Origin: a marine gamma proteobacterium HTCC2080
GTDB taxonomy: Bacteria; Pseudomonadota; Gammaproteobacteria; Pseudomonadales; Halieaceae
DNA: 64,000 nucleotides
Direction of reading: 5' to 3'
Assembly: GCA_000169115.1 (NCBI GenBank)
Contig: AAVV01000011.1
Coordinates: 1 to 64,000, forward strand
Every line of letters begins with the position of its first letter. The first letter of the stretch is position 1. The notes beneath the pieces are model-generated. The model was not told where the DNA came from. It searched no databases and saw nothing but the letters and a program-made list of their open reading frames with translations. The translations under genes and the position numbers were made by a program. Below, one piece after another: positions 28,874-38,362 of this stretch.

Positions 28874-29070
28874 TGGCTCAAATTCCATTCACCAATTTTT
28901 AACCGAATCAATTTCCGTCTCCACCAATGCCTCTGCTATTAATACACTGCTAGAGATGGAATTTACTCGGGTCTGGCAGTCTGGGGCTCGATCGCTTCAA
29001 CTAAGACGAGCGGCAGCATTGCATGCCAGGTCACGTTCTGGCTCCGCCTAGCATACCGAGTTGAAGCCGC

Positions 29071-29568
29071 TCAATTTACCCTAAAAAACATGGTTCTAAT
29101 GAAAGCCACAGAACTTTGCACTAGGTATAACATTAAGCAAACGACATATATTTGGATCGGCTCAAATAAGGGACTAGTGATCATAACTAACGACAGCACA
29201 AATATAGTTGCAAGAAGTCCTGTCTGAAATAAATACAACTTAATTGGGAAAATATCCTTATGTCCCAATGATCGAAGAAGAAGCATTTTTCGTGGAAAGA
29301 TTATCAACCCTACTACAGCGTACGTGCTCATAATCCAAAAACAAATCAACCATGCAACTTCAAAGTTGTTCCCACTGAATATGGCGAATGGAATGACAGA
29401 TCCAAACATTGCGCCAAAGGCGGAATACGTTAACAGCTGCACTCTGAAGTTATCTGGCGCGGAAAACCCTTCGGAGGTTCTACTTAGACCAATCAAAATG
29501 GCAGAAAAGCCGATAATACCAAGGGCAATCTCGCCTATCAGCTGAAATGCTTCAAAGTTAGGTTCCAT
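29071..29568 (-). CDS. Hypothetical four-helix membrane protein
   Basis: 165 residues with four hydrophobic helices (about 8-28, 45-85, 112-132 and 136-156) joined by short charged loops. No family is recognised. Base composition is visibly more AT-rich than the surrounding genes, which could point to recent acquisition. It stands alone between a thioredoxin-fold gene and a DUF2141 gene. Confidence 0.65.
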   Translation of the reverse strand: MEPNFEAFQLIGEIALGIIGFSAILIGLSRTSEGFSAPDNFRVQLLTYSAFGAMFGSVIPFAIFSGNNFEVAWLICFWIMSTYAVVGLIIFPRKMLLLRSLGHKDIFPIKLYLFQTGLLATIFVLSLVMITSPLFEPIQIYVVCLMLYLVQSSVAFIRTMFFRVN

Positions 29569-29754
29569 TGTGGGAGTCTATACTTTTAAGCCGGCTCGAT
29601 ATATCCATTTTTGGCTGATCTTGCGGGCCTGTACTCAAGGGTTATCCTTAGTTAAAAGTTTGAGCTCATCTCAACCGTCGGACCGCTTGAAAAAATACCG
29701 TGCATGACCAAAGCCTTTTACGTGCACCAAAGACGACCACCGGCAGCGCTTACC

Positions 29755-30195
29755 TCAATCAAGCAATTTTATGGGTATTTCCAAATCTTCATCACCCACA
29801 CGAAACGCGGCGTCTTTATACTTTGGGGGACCAAACTTGGGGATAGCACCGTTGGACGAGCCCGTGGGCTCTTTAGGTATACCGATGAAGTTGGTGTCCA
29901 TCTTGCCGTTATCATTGTCATCATGATGAACCGAGATCGCATATTCTCCGGGTTCAACGTCAAAGCTTGTCGTAACCACACCGCCCACATTGTGTTCTCG
30001 CACGGTCAGGCTACGCTTCTGCACCGTACTGCCGCCCAGCCAGTCATTCTTGTTGTCATAAATTCCGATGTTGAGCGCACCGACATCCGAGTGAAAGTCA
30101 CTGATGACGACGGTTAAAGTAGCGCCACTGACCTGAGAGCCAGCCAACAACACAGCGCCAACCAAAAAAGCTTTACACCCTGCCACACGGCCCAT
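29755..30195 (-). CDS. Exported DUF2141 family protein
   Basis: 146 residues with a signal peptide to about residue 24. The mature part matches DUF2141: GALNIGIYDNKNDW, GEYAISVHHDDNDNGKMD (an Asp/Asn-rich loop that looks calcium-binding), NFIGIPKEPTGSSN and GPPKYKDAAF. AGGAG lies seven bases before the ATG. Family function is unknown; the beta-sandwich-like sequence and export suggest a periplasmic binding role. Confidence 0.85.
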   Translation of the reverse strand: MGRVAGCKAFLVGAVLLAGSQVSGATLTVVISDFHSDVGALNIGIYDNKNDWLGGSTVQKRSLTVREHNVGGVVTTSFDVEPGEYAISVHHDDNDNGKMDTNFIGIPKEPTGSSNGAIPKFGPPKYKDAAFRVGDEDLEIPIKLLD

Positions 30196-30359
30196 TCAGC
30201 GTCTCCTATGTGGTAAAAATGCGGCAAGTGCTACAAACGCTGATGCCAAAAGTAAGATCTCTGTTCTTTGTATCTGTTTCGCCAAGCCGCCTAAACTGCC
30301 CAGTGTCCCAAGCAACTTTCACACCCACTCACCTGTTAAACGCGACCTTTTCGCCGTTT

Positions 30360-31340
30360 CTAATCTGACTTCTTGCCCACATTCAGCTCGGGATAGGTAG
30401 GCTTCCACTTCTGTAACCACTTCGGCTCGGACAGGAGCTGAACACGCTCACTTACGGTATAAGCGACGGGATACATTCCATTGGATTTTAATGCCCCTGA
30501 CTGAATAGCCTCCAGTGCATCCTGAAGCTGAACAACGGTTTCAAAAGTGAGCTCAGGAACGCCCAAAGCGTCATCTCTATGCGCTCCAAATACCCGAAGA
30601 TCGATACCGCTAACAGAATCAATGGTTTGCGCACCCTGCAAATAATCGCCCATATTGCTGTTTGGAAGAAATCCATACAGTTGCCCCGGATACAAAAAAT
30701 CTCCAGCAAATAAGTAGCCTGCTTCCTGATCGAACAACGAAATTGAATCCTGCGTATGCCCCGGTGTGTAGAGCACTCTCAGAGGGCGACCACCTAAGTC
30801 GATCGTTTCATTGGGCTTCAACCATTCACTTACCGTCAATTCAGGCAGTGGATAGCCCTCGACCTCACCCAAGTGCTCAAATCGAGTCAGCTGCAACTTA
30901 CTATTTTCCGCTCGCGCTCTCAGGTGTGGCAGGTCAACAAGTGCCGTGCGATCAAACACCACATCATTGCCAATATGATCGTAATGTAAATGTGAAGGGA
31001 TAAACGTTATCGGAAGATCCGTTAGGCTCGCGACGACCGCACCAATATCGCGCTGACCGGTACCCGCATCGAAGACAACAGCCCTGCTGTCACCCAGTAT
31101 CAAGTAATTAAAGTTGAGCTGATAATATCTCGTCTCACCTATCGCAAATGTCCTTTCATCAATTTTGTGAATCGTGTAGTAATCATCGAACCAAACAGCC
31201 CCATCTCCCTCATCACGCGGATCGAGTAGCTGGGGTAATTCTGTTGAGGTCATCGAATAAATGAGGATGTTAGCGCGCTGATAGATAATGATTGAAGTGA
31301 CAACCAATAGAGCTACTACGACAAGACTGATCGCTTTCAA
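30360..31340 (-). CDS. MBL-fold metallo-hydrolase with N-terminal membrane anchor
   Basis: About 326 residues. An N-terminal hydrophobic helix (residues 5-22) anchors or exports a metallo-beta-lactamase fold domain carrying the HLHYDH metal motif, followed by TPGHTQDSISLF and LFAGDFLYPG with the further His and bridging Asp. This is a two-metal hydrolase of unknown substrate. The preferred start is TTG at 31340, with AAGGAG eight bases upstream; the GTG at 31349 overlaps that site. TTACGTAG just upstream recalls the palindromes before the esterase gene. Confidence 0.85.
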   Translation of the reverse strand: MKAISLVVVALLVVTSIIIYQRANILIYSMTSTELPQLLDPRDEGDGAVWFDDYYTIHKIDERTFAIGETRYYQLNFNYLILGDSRAVVFDAGTGQRDIGAVVASLTDLPITFIPSHLHYDHIGNDVVFDRTALVDLPHLRARAENSKLQLTRFEHLGEVEGYPLPELTVSEWLKPNETIDLGGRPLRVLYTPGHTQDSISLFDQEAGYLFAGDFLYPGQLYGFLPNSNMGDYLQGAQTIDSVSGIDLRVFGAHRDDALGVPELTFETVVQLQDALEAIQSGALKSNGMYPVAYTVSERVQLLSEPKWLQKWKPTYPELNVGKKSD

Positions 31341-31658
31341 TGTCCTCACTCCTTAATTACGTAGTGGTGTACCACCGGCGCTCAAACGCGCACCTTTGCG
31401 CCAATGGACAGCCATTTGTCTGCCTAGGGAAGCTATGACCGACACTCACTGTCAAGTATGGCACCCGAACCAAGGCCATAGACCATGACTCGATAATTTG
31501 TGATTTACATTGATATTTACACAGAAAAATTCGAGATTGAAGCTAAAAGCATGCATCACCCACATGAAACATCTTCAAAAAATTATAACATTTCGATACC
31601 TTGCTTAGATTATGTGGACCCCTCATCAGATAAAGATGCCGATTTAAAGGAAGAAAAT
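31341..31658. other. AT-rich divergent intergenic region
   Basis: About 318 bases between the MBL and crotonase genes. The right part (31490-31658) is very AT-rich and happens to be open in the crotonase frame, but it has no family similarity and is read as promoter DNA. Confidence 0.45.
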
Positions 31659-32459
31659 ATGGCTGTTAGGATCGAAAAAAACTCCAACGTTTGGACGATC
31701 ATTCACGATCGACCTGAAGCCAAAAATGCCATGGATCCTGATTCTGCTGATGCGCTAGTTGAGGCTTTTGAGGCCTTTGAAAAAAGCGATGCCAGGGTTG
31801 GGGTGCTGTGGGGGGCTGGTGGCAGTTTTTGCGCCGGATGGGACCTCAAGTACGCCGCCTCAATGTCAGCAGATGAACGCGCGAACATCCGTGAATTTGA
31901 TTTTCCAATCGGGTCAGCCCCGGCACCGCGCGGCAGCCTTGGACCCACTCGAATGGAGTTAACAAAGCCTGTCATTGCAGCCGTAGAGGGGCCGGCGGTT
32001 GCAGGGGGTATGGAGCTGGCGATGTGGTGTGACATCAGGGTGATGTCGGAGGCTGCCTACTTTGGTGTTTTTTGCCGACGCTGGGGCATCCCACTTCAAG
32101 ATGGAGGGGCCGTTCGCTTGCCACGCCTGGTGGGTCAGGGGAAAGCCTTGGAAATCGCCATGACAGGCCGCAAAGTACCAGCCGATGAATGCTACCGCAT
32201 TGGCCTGTGTGAAAAAGTGGTTGCCGAGGGTGAAGCGCTTGGAGCCGCTGAAGCTATGGCGCATGAAATTGCCAAATTTCCTCAACAAGCCATGTTGGCC
32301 GACCGTCGTTCGATCGTCGAAACCCATGGCCTCACCGTGCGAGAAGCGCTAAAAATTGAATGGGCCAATGGCCTAGCAGCAGTTAGTAATGAAGGCTTCG
32401 ACGGCGCGGCTCGCTTCACCGGCGGTTTAGGTCGGCACGGAGACTTTGAGGAAATTTGA
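31659..32459 (+). CDS. Crotonase / enoyl-CoA hydratase family protein
   Basis: 266 residues. The oxyanion-hole elements are present (GSFCAGWDL near 55-63; GPAVAGGMELAMWCD). However, the first catalytic Glu of true enoyl-CoA hydratases falls in VFCRRWGIPLQDGG and is replaced (Cys by alignment), while the second Glu is kept in ALEIAMTG. It may therefore catalyse a different crotonase reaction. ATG 31659 has AAGGA seven bases upstream. An in-frame extension upstream is rejected. Monocistronic. Confidence 0.88.
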   Translation: MAVRIEKNSNVWTIIHDRPEAKNAMDPDSADALVEAFEAFEKSDARVGVLWGAGGSFCAGWDLKYAASMSADERANIREFDFPIGSAPAPRGSLGPTRMELTKPVIAAVEGPAVAGGMELAMWCDIRVMSEAAYFGVFCRRWGIPLQDGGAVRLPRLVGQGKALEIAMTGRKVPADECYRIGLCEKVVAEGEALGAAEAMAHEIAKFPQQAMLADRRSIVETHGLTVREALKIEWANGLAAVSNEGFDGAARFTGGLGRHGDFEEI

Positions 32460-32631
32460 CGCCAAAAGAACCCTACGGTATCGGTAACCGAAAAAGTTAG
32501 AAGCAGGTTATGGGGGGTAAAAATCGGCAGAACAGGGATTGGGGGTTACTAGCCTAGTTTCACTCAACAGTAGTTTTAGAAAAACTCTAGAATATTAAAA
32601 CTTTATCAGATGCTGCGTTACAAAAATTGCA

Positions 32632-32661
32632 ACGCTCATTGAATATCTTTTGGATGAGCGT
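32632..32661. terminator. Hairpin across the end of the GFA-family gene
   Basis: ACGCTCAT at 32632-32639 pairs with ATGAGCGT at 32654-32661 around a 14-base loop. The stem includes the stop codon of the minus-strand GFA gene. No T-run follows directly. Confidence 0.35.
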
Positions 32662-33013
32662 CTCTTCCATCTAAGTACTCGATGTTCAAATAATCTTCAA
32701 TTTTGATACCTTCAACACAAGCAATGTTGAAGCCATATTCTGATGGAACTGAACGCCTCTGATGATGAGTGTAAATACCGCATATTGAACAGAAATAGTG
32801 TTTAGCTGTGTGAGTATTAAAAGTGTATTGCTTTAACTCAGCTGAACCCTTCACTACTTTCAAATTGTCGATGGTAACTGAGGCAACTACCGCATTCCTT
32901 CTGCTACAAATTGAACAATTACACCTTCGAAGATTTTCAAGCCCATTTGGTAAAGTTAATTCAAGTTCGACTGAACCACAGTGACATTTTGAAATTGCAG
33001 CGCCCATCATCAT
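32636..33013 (-). CDS. GFA-family (glutathione-dependent formaldehyde-activating-like) zinc protein
   Basis: About 125 residues with the GFA/CENP-V cysteine pattern: [21 protein letters not shown] and [11 protein letters not shown], enough for two zinc sites. The family includes proteins that bind glutathione adducts, but most members have no proven activity. Its start overlaps the guaA stop as ATGA, with two more ATG codons following, so it can be translated by coupling to guaA. Base composition is clearly more AT-rich than guaA, suggesting that it was added to the end of the operon. Confidence 0.85.
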   Translation of the reverse strand: MMMGAAISKCHCGSVELELTLPNGLENLRRCNCSICSRRNAVVASVTIDNLKVVKGSAELKQYTFNTHTAKHYFCSICGIYTHHQRRSVPSEYGFNIACVEGIKIEDYLNIEYLDGRDAHPKDIQ

Positions 33014-34587
33014 TCCCACTCAATAGTGGCTGGTGGCTTCCCTGAAATATCGTAGGTGACTCTGGAAATACCCGAGATCTCATTGATGATGCGATTGGAA
33101 ACAACCTCTAGTAACTCATAGGGCAGATGTGCCCAGCGCGCGGTCATGAAATCAACGGTTTGCACTGCACGAATCGCGATAACGTATTCATAGCGGCGAC
33201 CATCGCCCACGACTCCCACAGATTTCACAGGTAGAAAAACCGCAAAGGCTTGACTGGTTTTGTCGTACCACCCCGACCGGTGCAACTCTTCGATAAAAAT
33301 TGCATCAGCTTGGCGCAGTAAGTCGGCGTATTCTTTTTTCACTTCCCCCAGAATGCGCACACCCAAACCAGGCCCGGGGAAAGGATGGCGAAAGACCATG
33401 TCTTTAGGTAAGCCCAGCTCTAGCCCAATACGACGAACCTCATCTTTAAACAATTCGCGCAGGGGCTCTACGAGTTCAAGGGCCATGTCGTCAGGGAGTC
33501 CACCCACATTGTGATGTGACTTGATAACGTGAGCCTTGCCAGTTTTTGACCCAGCCGACTCAATCACATCGGGGTAAATTGTGCCCTGCGCAAGCCACTT
33601 CACACCGGTAATTTTCGTCGCCTCTTCGTCAAAGACTTCAATGAAAGTATTACCAATAGCTTTGCGCTTAGCCTCGGGATCACTCACCCCTTTCAGCTTT
33701 CCTAGAAAGCGCGCTTCGGCATTGGCGCGGATCACACGCACTCCCATATTTTGCGCAAACATAGCCATCACCTGTTCGCCCTCATCGAGGCGTAACAAGC
33801 CGTTATCTACAAACACACAAGTGAGCTGATCACCAATAGCACGATGCAACATTGCAGCCACAACGGAAGAATCGACACCGCCCGACAACCCCAGTAGTAC
33901 GCGATCGGTGCCCACCTGCGTACGCACGCGCTGTATGGCGTCTTCTACAATATTTGCGGGGGTCCAAAGCGCCTCACAGCCGCAAATCTCCAAGACAAAA
34001 TGCTCAAAGATTCGCTCGCCTTGCGTCGTGTGGGTCACCTCAGGGTGAAACTGAATACCGAACCATGGCTTGGCGTTATGAGCAATACCCGCAAGAGGGC
34101 AGCTGTCGGTTTCAGCAATACATTGGAAATTGGGCGGTAAAGAAACAACCTTGTCGCCGTGGCTCATCCAGACATCGAGCAGTGCTTGACCACTGTCATC
34201 ATGATGATCGCTAATATCCTGAAGAAGCCCACCGTCTGCGCTGCGTCGTATCTGGGCGTAGCCGAACTCAGACGTTTCTGAACCTTGAACTTCCCCACCC
34301 ATTTGCACGGCCATGGTTTGCATGCCATAGCAGATGCCCAATACTGGTACCTCCAGCTCAAACACTACCTCGGGGGCTCTGGGAGAGTCAGCCTCAGTCA
34401 CCGACTCGGGTCCACCCGACAGCACAATACCACTGGGATTAAAGGCGCGAATATCGGCCTCAGTTATATCCCAGGCGTAAATCTCACTGTACACCCCAGC
34501 TTCCCGAACACGTCGTGCGATCAGCTGGGTGTATTGCGAACCAAAATCTAATATAAGAATGCGGTGCTGATGAATATCTGCAGTCAC
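33010..34587 (-). CDS. guaA: GMP synthase (glutamine-hydrolysing)
   Basis: Converts XMP to GMP using ATP and glutamine. The 525 residues have the class I amidotransferase domain with Cys86 in GICYGMQ and a His-Glu pair (QFHPEV), then the ATP pyrophosphatase P-loop LSGGVDSS, and the C-terminal dimerisation domain. The start is GTG with GAGG five bases upstream. It lies 23 bases after guaB and forms the guaBA operon, extended by the GFA gene. Confidence 0.96.
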   Translation of the reverse strand: MTADIHQHRILILDFGSQYTQLIARRVREAGVYSEIYAWDITEADIRAFNPSGIVLSGGPESVTEADSPRAPEVVFELEVPVLGICYGMQTMAVQMGGEVQGSETSEFGYAQIRRSADGGLLQDISDHHDDSGQALLDVWMSHGDKVVSLPPNFQCIAETDSCPLAGIAHNAKPWFGIQFHPEVTHTTQGERIFEHFVLEICGCEALWTPANIVEDAIQRVRTQVGTDRVLLGLSGGVDSSVVAAMLHRAIGDQLTCVFVDNGLLRLDEGEQVMAMFAQNMGVRVIRANAEARFLGKLKGVSDPEAKRKAIGNTFIEVFDEEATKITGVKWLAQGTIYPDVIESAGSKTGKAHVIKSHHNVGGLPDDMALELVEPLRELFKDEVRRIGLELGLPKDMVFRHPFPGPGLGVRILGEVKKEYADLLRQADAIFIEELHRSGWYDKTSQAFAVFLPVKSVGVVGDGRRYEYVIAIRAVQTVDFMTARWAHLPYELLEVVSNRIINEISGISRVTYDISGKPPATIEWE

Positions 34588-34610
34588 AAAAGCCTCGTGG
34601 TCAGAACCGT

Positions 34611-36080
34611 TTAACGAACGGGGTAGTTGGGCGCTTCCTTGGTAATGGAGACGTCATGTACGTGCGACTCTGACATACCAGCTGTCGTCACACGGACAAA
34701 GGTAGGTCGGGTGCGCATATCGGGGATAGCGGCACAGCCCGCATAACCCATGGCCGAGCGAACGCCCCCCATTAGCTGCTGAATAATCGCGGAAACAGGA
34801 CCTTTGTATGGCACGCGACCCTCGATGCCCTCAGGTACAAGCTTCTCGGCACCCACACTAGAGTCTTGGAAATACCGGTCGGAGGAACCTTGTTTTTGCG
34901 CCATAGCCCCAATCGAGCCCATGCCACGGTAGGCCTTGTAGGTTCGACCCTGATAAAGCTCTACCTCACCCGGCGCTTCTTCGGTACCGGCAAACATAGA
35001 CCCCATCATGACCGCGTGCGCGCCCGCCACGATAGCTTTAGCAATATCACCTGAGAAACGAATACCGCCATCAGCAATAATGGGGATGTCACGGTCCCCC
35101 AATGCCTCGGCAACGTTCGAGATTGCCGTGATCTGCGGAACCCCCGTACCTGTAACAATTCGAGTGGTGCAAATCGAGCCTGGGCCAATGCCCACTTTCA
35201 CACCGTCGGCACCCGCCTCGTAAAGCGCCAGAGCCGCCTCACCGGTAGCAATGTTGCCCCCAATAACATCAACGCCTCGATACTGATTTTTAATCCATTG
35301 GACCCGCTCGATCACATTTTTGGAGTGACCATGGGCTGTATCAACCACCAGCACATCAACTCCAGCAGTTACCAAGGCTTCAATGCGTTCGTCAGTATCA
35401 GGGCTCGTGCCCACCGACGCACCCACGCGCAAACGCCCCAAATGATCTTTACAAGCGAGAGGGAAGCTTTCCGCTTTGTCGAAGTCCTTGACGGTAATCA
35501 TGCCGCAAAGGTCAAAGTCGTCGTTCACCACTAGGATTTTTTCAATACGGTGCTGATGCAGAAGTTGCTGAACTTCGTCAGAGGGTGCGCCCTCGCGAAC
35601 CGTCACCAAACGCTCACGCGGCGTCATAATGGCGGAGATGGGCTTGGTTAGATCGATTTCAAAGCGCACATCCCTACGGGTGACGATGCCCACAAGATCA
35701 CTACCTCGCAGTACAGGCACGCCTGAAATACCGTAGGCACGAGTGAGCTCATAAAGTTCGTTAATGGTCGCGCTTTCCTGAATGGTAATGGGGTCTTTAA
35801 CCACCCCACTCTCATATTTCTTGACGCGTCTGACTTCGTCGGCCTGCTCAGCGACGGTCATATTTTTATGAATGATACCCACCCCACCGTCCTGAGCCAG
35901 GGCAATGGCTAAGCGCGCTTCGGTTACGGTATCCATGGCGGCTGACAACAGGGGAATATTCATGGCAATGTTGCGGGTCAGATGGGTCGCAAGAGACACA
36001 TCCTTCGCCGTTACCTCTGAGTAACCCGGCTGCAGAAGTACATCATCAAATGTCAGTGCTTCCTGGGCGATTCGCAGCAT
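34611..36080 (-). CDS. guaB: Inosine-5'-monophosphate dehydrogenase
   Basis: NAD-dependent oxidation of IMP to XMP, the committed step to GMP. It has 489 residues with the TIM barrel interrupted by a pair of CBS domains (about 93-200) and the catalytic Cys304 in GPGSICTTR. The start ATG has GAGG five bases upstream. First gene of guaBA; divergent from xseA, the arrangement typical of gammaproteobacteria. Confidence 0.96.
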   Translation of the reverse strand: MLRIAQEALTFDDVLLQPGYSEVTAKDVSLATHLTRNIAMNIPLLSAAMDTVTEARLAIALAQDGGVGIIHKNMTVAEQADEVRRVKKYESGVVKDPITIQESATINELYELTRAYGISGVPVLRGSDLVGIVTRRDVRFEIDLTKPISAIMTPRERLVTVREGAPSDEVQQLLHQHRIEKILVVNDDFDLCGMITVKDFDKAESFPLACKDHLGRLRVGASVGTSPDTDERIEALVTAGVDVLVVDTAHGHSKNVIERVQWIKNQYRGVDVIGGNIATGEAALALYEAGADGVKVGIGPGSICTTRIVTGTGVPQITAISNVAEALGDRDIPIIADGGIRFSGDIAKAIVAGAHAVMMGSMFAGTEEAPGEVELYQGRTYKAYRGMGSIGAMAQKQGSSDRYFQDSSVGAEKLVPEGIEGRVPYKGPVSAIIQQLMGGVRSAMGYAGCAAIPDMRTRPTFVRVTTAGMSESHVHDVSITKEAPNYPVR

Positions 36081-36182
36081 AAAATCCTCGATAGCAACCG
36101 GACATTACGGTCCGGTGTCTGGTAAACAGGGTAGTATAACGTTTGCAGCCAAACTCGGTAAATAAGGTCGAGCATAAGAACT

Positions 36183-37559
36183 TTGATCGATATCAACGAA
36201 AAATCGACGACTATCAGCGTCAGCGAGCTCACCCAACGCGCGAAAAGCCTTCTAGAGGGTCACTTTGCCCGTGTCGATGTTGAGGGTGAGATCAGCGATT
36301 TCACCGCCGCGAGCTCAGGACACTGGTATTTCACCCTCAAAGACAGCGAATCTCAGGTGCGCTGCGCGATGTTTCGCTCAGCTAATGCCAAACTCCGTTT
36401 TAAGCCCAGCAGGGGCGATCGCGTTCAAATCAGGGCCAGAGTGAGCCTGTATACCAATCGAGGGGAATTTCAGCTCATTGCGCAACACATACAGCCCGCG
36501 GGCGACGGCGCACTGCAACAGGCCTTTGAAAAACTAAAAACAAAACTTTTCGAAGAGGGGCTTTTTGGCGTCGACCGCAAGCAGCCGGTTCCCAATAGTG
36601 CGAGGCGTATTGGCGTCATTACTTCAGCGAGCGGCGCAGCGCTTCATGACATCCTTGCGGTTTTAGAGCGTCGAAGCCCAATGACGGAGATTTTCCTGTT
36701 TCCAGTACCCGTTCAGGGAACAGATGCCCCGGGGGCATTAGTCCGCGCCGTTGATCAGGCTAATGCCTTGCATCAGCAACATACACTGCCGCTGGATGTT
36801 TTGATTATTGGTCGTGGCGGGGGCTCTGCAGAAGACCTATGGGCATTCAATGACGAGACCCTTGCCAGGGCCATCGCAAATTCAGACCTCCCCACCGTTT
36901 CTGCAGTAGGCCATGAAGTCGATTTCAGCATCTCAGACTTTGTGGCAGACCAGCGCGCTGCAACACCCTCTGCTGCCGCCGAACTGGTCAGTCTTGACCA
37001 ATCTGAGTGGAGCCAACGCCTTGATGATGCTCAACGAATTCTGCAGGGTCTCATGGTTCGACGCCTAAAACAGGAACGCGCAGTCTTGGGGCACTGGCGA
37101 GCCCGGTTGCGTCACCCTGGAACCACTTTAAAACAGCAGCGCCAGTTACTCGACAGTCGAATTCAGCAGCTCGCTCTATCAATGCAGAACCGTTTAAAGT
37201 TTCAACGCTCGACGCTTACGAACCTCGCTAAGCAGGTTGAATCGCGCCACCCCGGTCGAAGCATTGAGCATCACGCGTCACTCCTTGCACAACGCAAGCG
37301 CGAATTGCAGCAACTGGTTCAAGGCAGCATGCGCAGGTTTCGAACGACACTAGCGCAACACGAACAGCTATTGCGGTCGCTGGGACCAGAAAATACCTTA
37401 GCGAGAGGATACGCCCTCGTTACTGGGCCTGATGGTCAAATCATTCGCAACGCGAAAGACGCACCCGCTAAATCCGAGCTTCGAATACGATTGGCTGAAG
37501 GCGAGCTTGCTGCAGAGGTTATTGACGTGGACACCCCGAAAGACGGGGTGTCAGACTAG
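36183..37559 (+). CDS. xseA: Exodeoxyribonuclease VII large subunit
   Basis: Catalytic subunit of ExoVII, which degrades single-stranded DNA with XseB. It has 458 residues: OB-fold domain (VEGEISDFTAASSGHWYF and on), then the nuclease core with VITSASGAALHD, the GRGGGS motif, and PTVSAVGHEVDFSISDFVAD, and a coiled-coil C-terminal half. The start is taken as TTG at 36183, since the N-terminus aligns from there. The xseB gene is not nearby. Divergent from guaB. Confidence 0.94.
   Translation: MIDINEKSTTISVSELTQRAKSLLEGHFARVDVEGEISDFTAASSGHWYFTLKDSESQVRCAMFRSANAKLRFKPSRGDRVQIRARVSLYTNRGEFQLIAQHIQPAGDGALQQAFEKLKTKLFEEGLFGVDRKQPVPNSARRIGVITSASGAALHDILAVLERRSPMTEIFLFPVPVQGTDAPGALVRAVDQANALHQQHTLPLDVLIIGRGGGSAEDLWAFNDETLARAIANSDLPTVSAVGHEVDFSISDFVADQRAATPSAAAELVSLDQSEWSQRLDDAQRILQGLMVRRLKQERAVLGHWRARLRHPGTTLKQQRQLLDSRIQQLALSMQNRLKFQRSTLTNLAKQVESRHPGRSIEHHASLLAQRKRELQQLVQGSMRRFRTTLAQHEQLLRSLGPENTLARGYALVTGPDGQIIRNAKDAPAKSELRIRLAEGELAAEVIDVDTPKDGVSD
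37530..37552. terminator. Perfect hairpin inside the end of xseA
   Basis: GACACCCCG at 37530-37538 pairs perfectly with CGGGGTGTC at 37544-37552 around an AAAGA loop. It lies within the last ten codons of xseA, seven bases before the stop, facing the convergent crp-like gene whose stop is at 37567. It lacks T-runs but could end or protect both transcripts. Confidence 0.45.
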
Positions 37560-37566
37560 ACCAAAA

Positions 37567-38214
37567 TCAGTACTTAGCGGGTAGCCGAGTATTGATAATA
37601 ATATGGCGACCTTCAAAGCGGATGTATTCTCCGATCGTCAGATCTTTAAGAATTCGAGCCACCATTTCACGGGATGCTCCCACGCGGTCAGCAATATCTT
37701 GCTGAGTGAGCTTCTCGGGTATGTACAAGGTACCGTCACCGCGCTCTTCAGACAGGTCCATCAGCACATTGGCCACCCTGCCATACACATCTTGCAGCGC
37801 CAGGCTCTTTACATCGGCCGTTAGCTTCCGGACTCGACCCGCCAAATTGCTAATTAGCTGGCGCGCAATGTTGGGATGCTCGTCGAGGACGCCGTTGAAG
37901 TCTTCCTTCATGACGACACGGAATTCACACTTCTCTACTGTGCGCACTGAGGCCGAACGCGTTGAGTCATCAAGTAAGGCCAGCTCACCGAAGTAATCTC
38001 CGGGACCTAACGTGTTCATAATAAATTCTTTACCGTTCTTATCGGAGCAGTAAACTTTGACCTTGCCACTTTCGATCACAAAAAGTGAATCCGCAGGATC
38101 GTTCTCATGAATCACGACGGTATTTTTAGGGAACGAGCGCGTACTCGAACTACTTTCCAGCGCTTGAAGCTCGCCGTCGTTGAGTCCATGAAAGATTTCC
38201 ACTTGGTTCAGCAT
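37567..38214 (-). CDS. CRP/FNR-family cyclic-nucleotide-type transcriptional regulator
   Basis: 215 residues: N-terminal cNMP-binding beta barrel with the phosphate-binding cassette FGELALLDDSTRSASV (Glu77, Arg86, Ser87 corresponding to Glu72, Arg82, Ser83 of E. coli CRP), a long C-helix, and an HTH (LTQQDIADRVGASREMVARI, 169-188). No FNR-type Cys cluster. Where CRP contacts adenine with Thr127/Ser128, this protein has Leu131/Thr132, so base preference may differ. It is divergent, 148 bases away, from a nucleotide cyclase operon, which suggests they form one circuit. Whether this organism also has a canonical Crp or Vfr elsewhere is unknown. Confidence 0.9.
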   Translation of the reverse strand: MLNQVEIFHGLNDGELQALESSSSTRSFPKNTVVIHENDPADSLFVIESGKVKVYCSDKNGKEFIMNTLGPGDYFGELALLDDSTRSASVRTVEKCEFRVVMKEDFNGVLDEHPNIARQLISNLAGRVRKLTADVKSLALQDVYGRVANVLMDLSEERGDGTLYIPEKLTQQDIADRVGASREMVARILKDLTIGEYIRFEGRHIIINTRLPAKY

Positions 38215-38324
38215 TTATATTCTTTCCTTGAAAACGGCTTAATGTTGCAATATTACCGCAAACAGTTAGTAATCCACCATCCCTAAGACACAGGAATGCA
38301 TTGAAATGCCGCTAGCTTTATCAT

Positions 38325-38344
38325 GTGACGTGAAATGAGCTCAC
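38325..38344. promoter_or_regulatory. CRP-like half sites ahead of the cyclase gene
   Basis: TGTGA at 38324-38328, GTGA at 38330-38333 and TCAC at 38341-38344 form an imperfect dyad GTGA-N7-TCAC. The consensus CRP site has GTGA-N6-TCAC, so the spacing is one base too long. It lies about 20 bases before the cyclase start codon, a position that would suit repression. Confidence 0.25.
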
Positions 38345-38362
38345 CAAAAACGAGGTGGCACG

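Noticed and set aside
31500-31658. 53-codon in-frame N-terminal extension of the crotonase gene
   Set aside because: Very AT-rich, no family similarity, and ATG 31659 has an ideal ribosome site.
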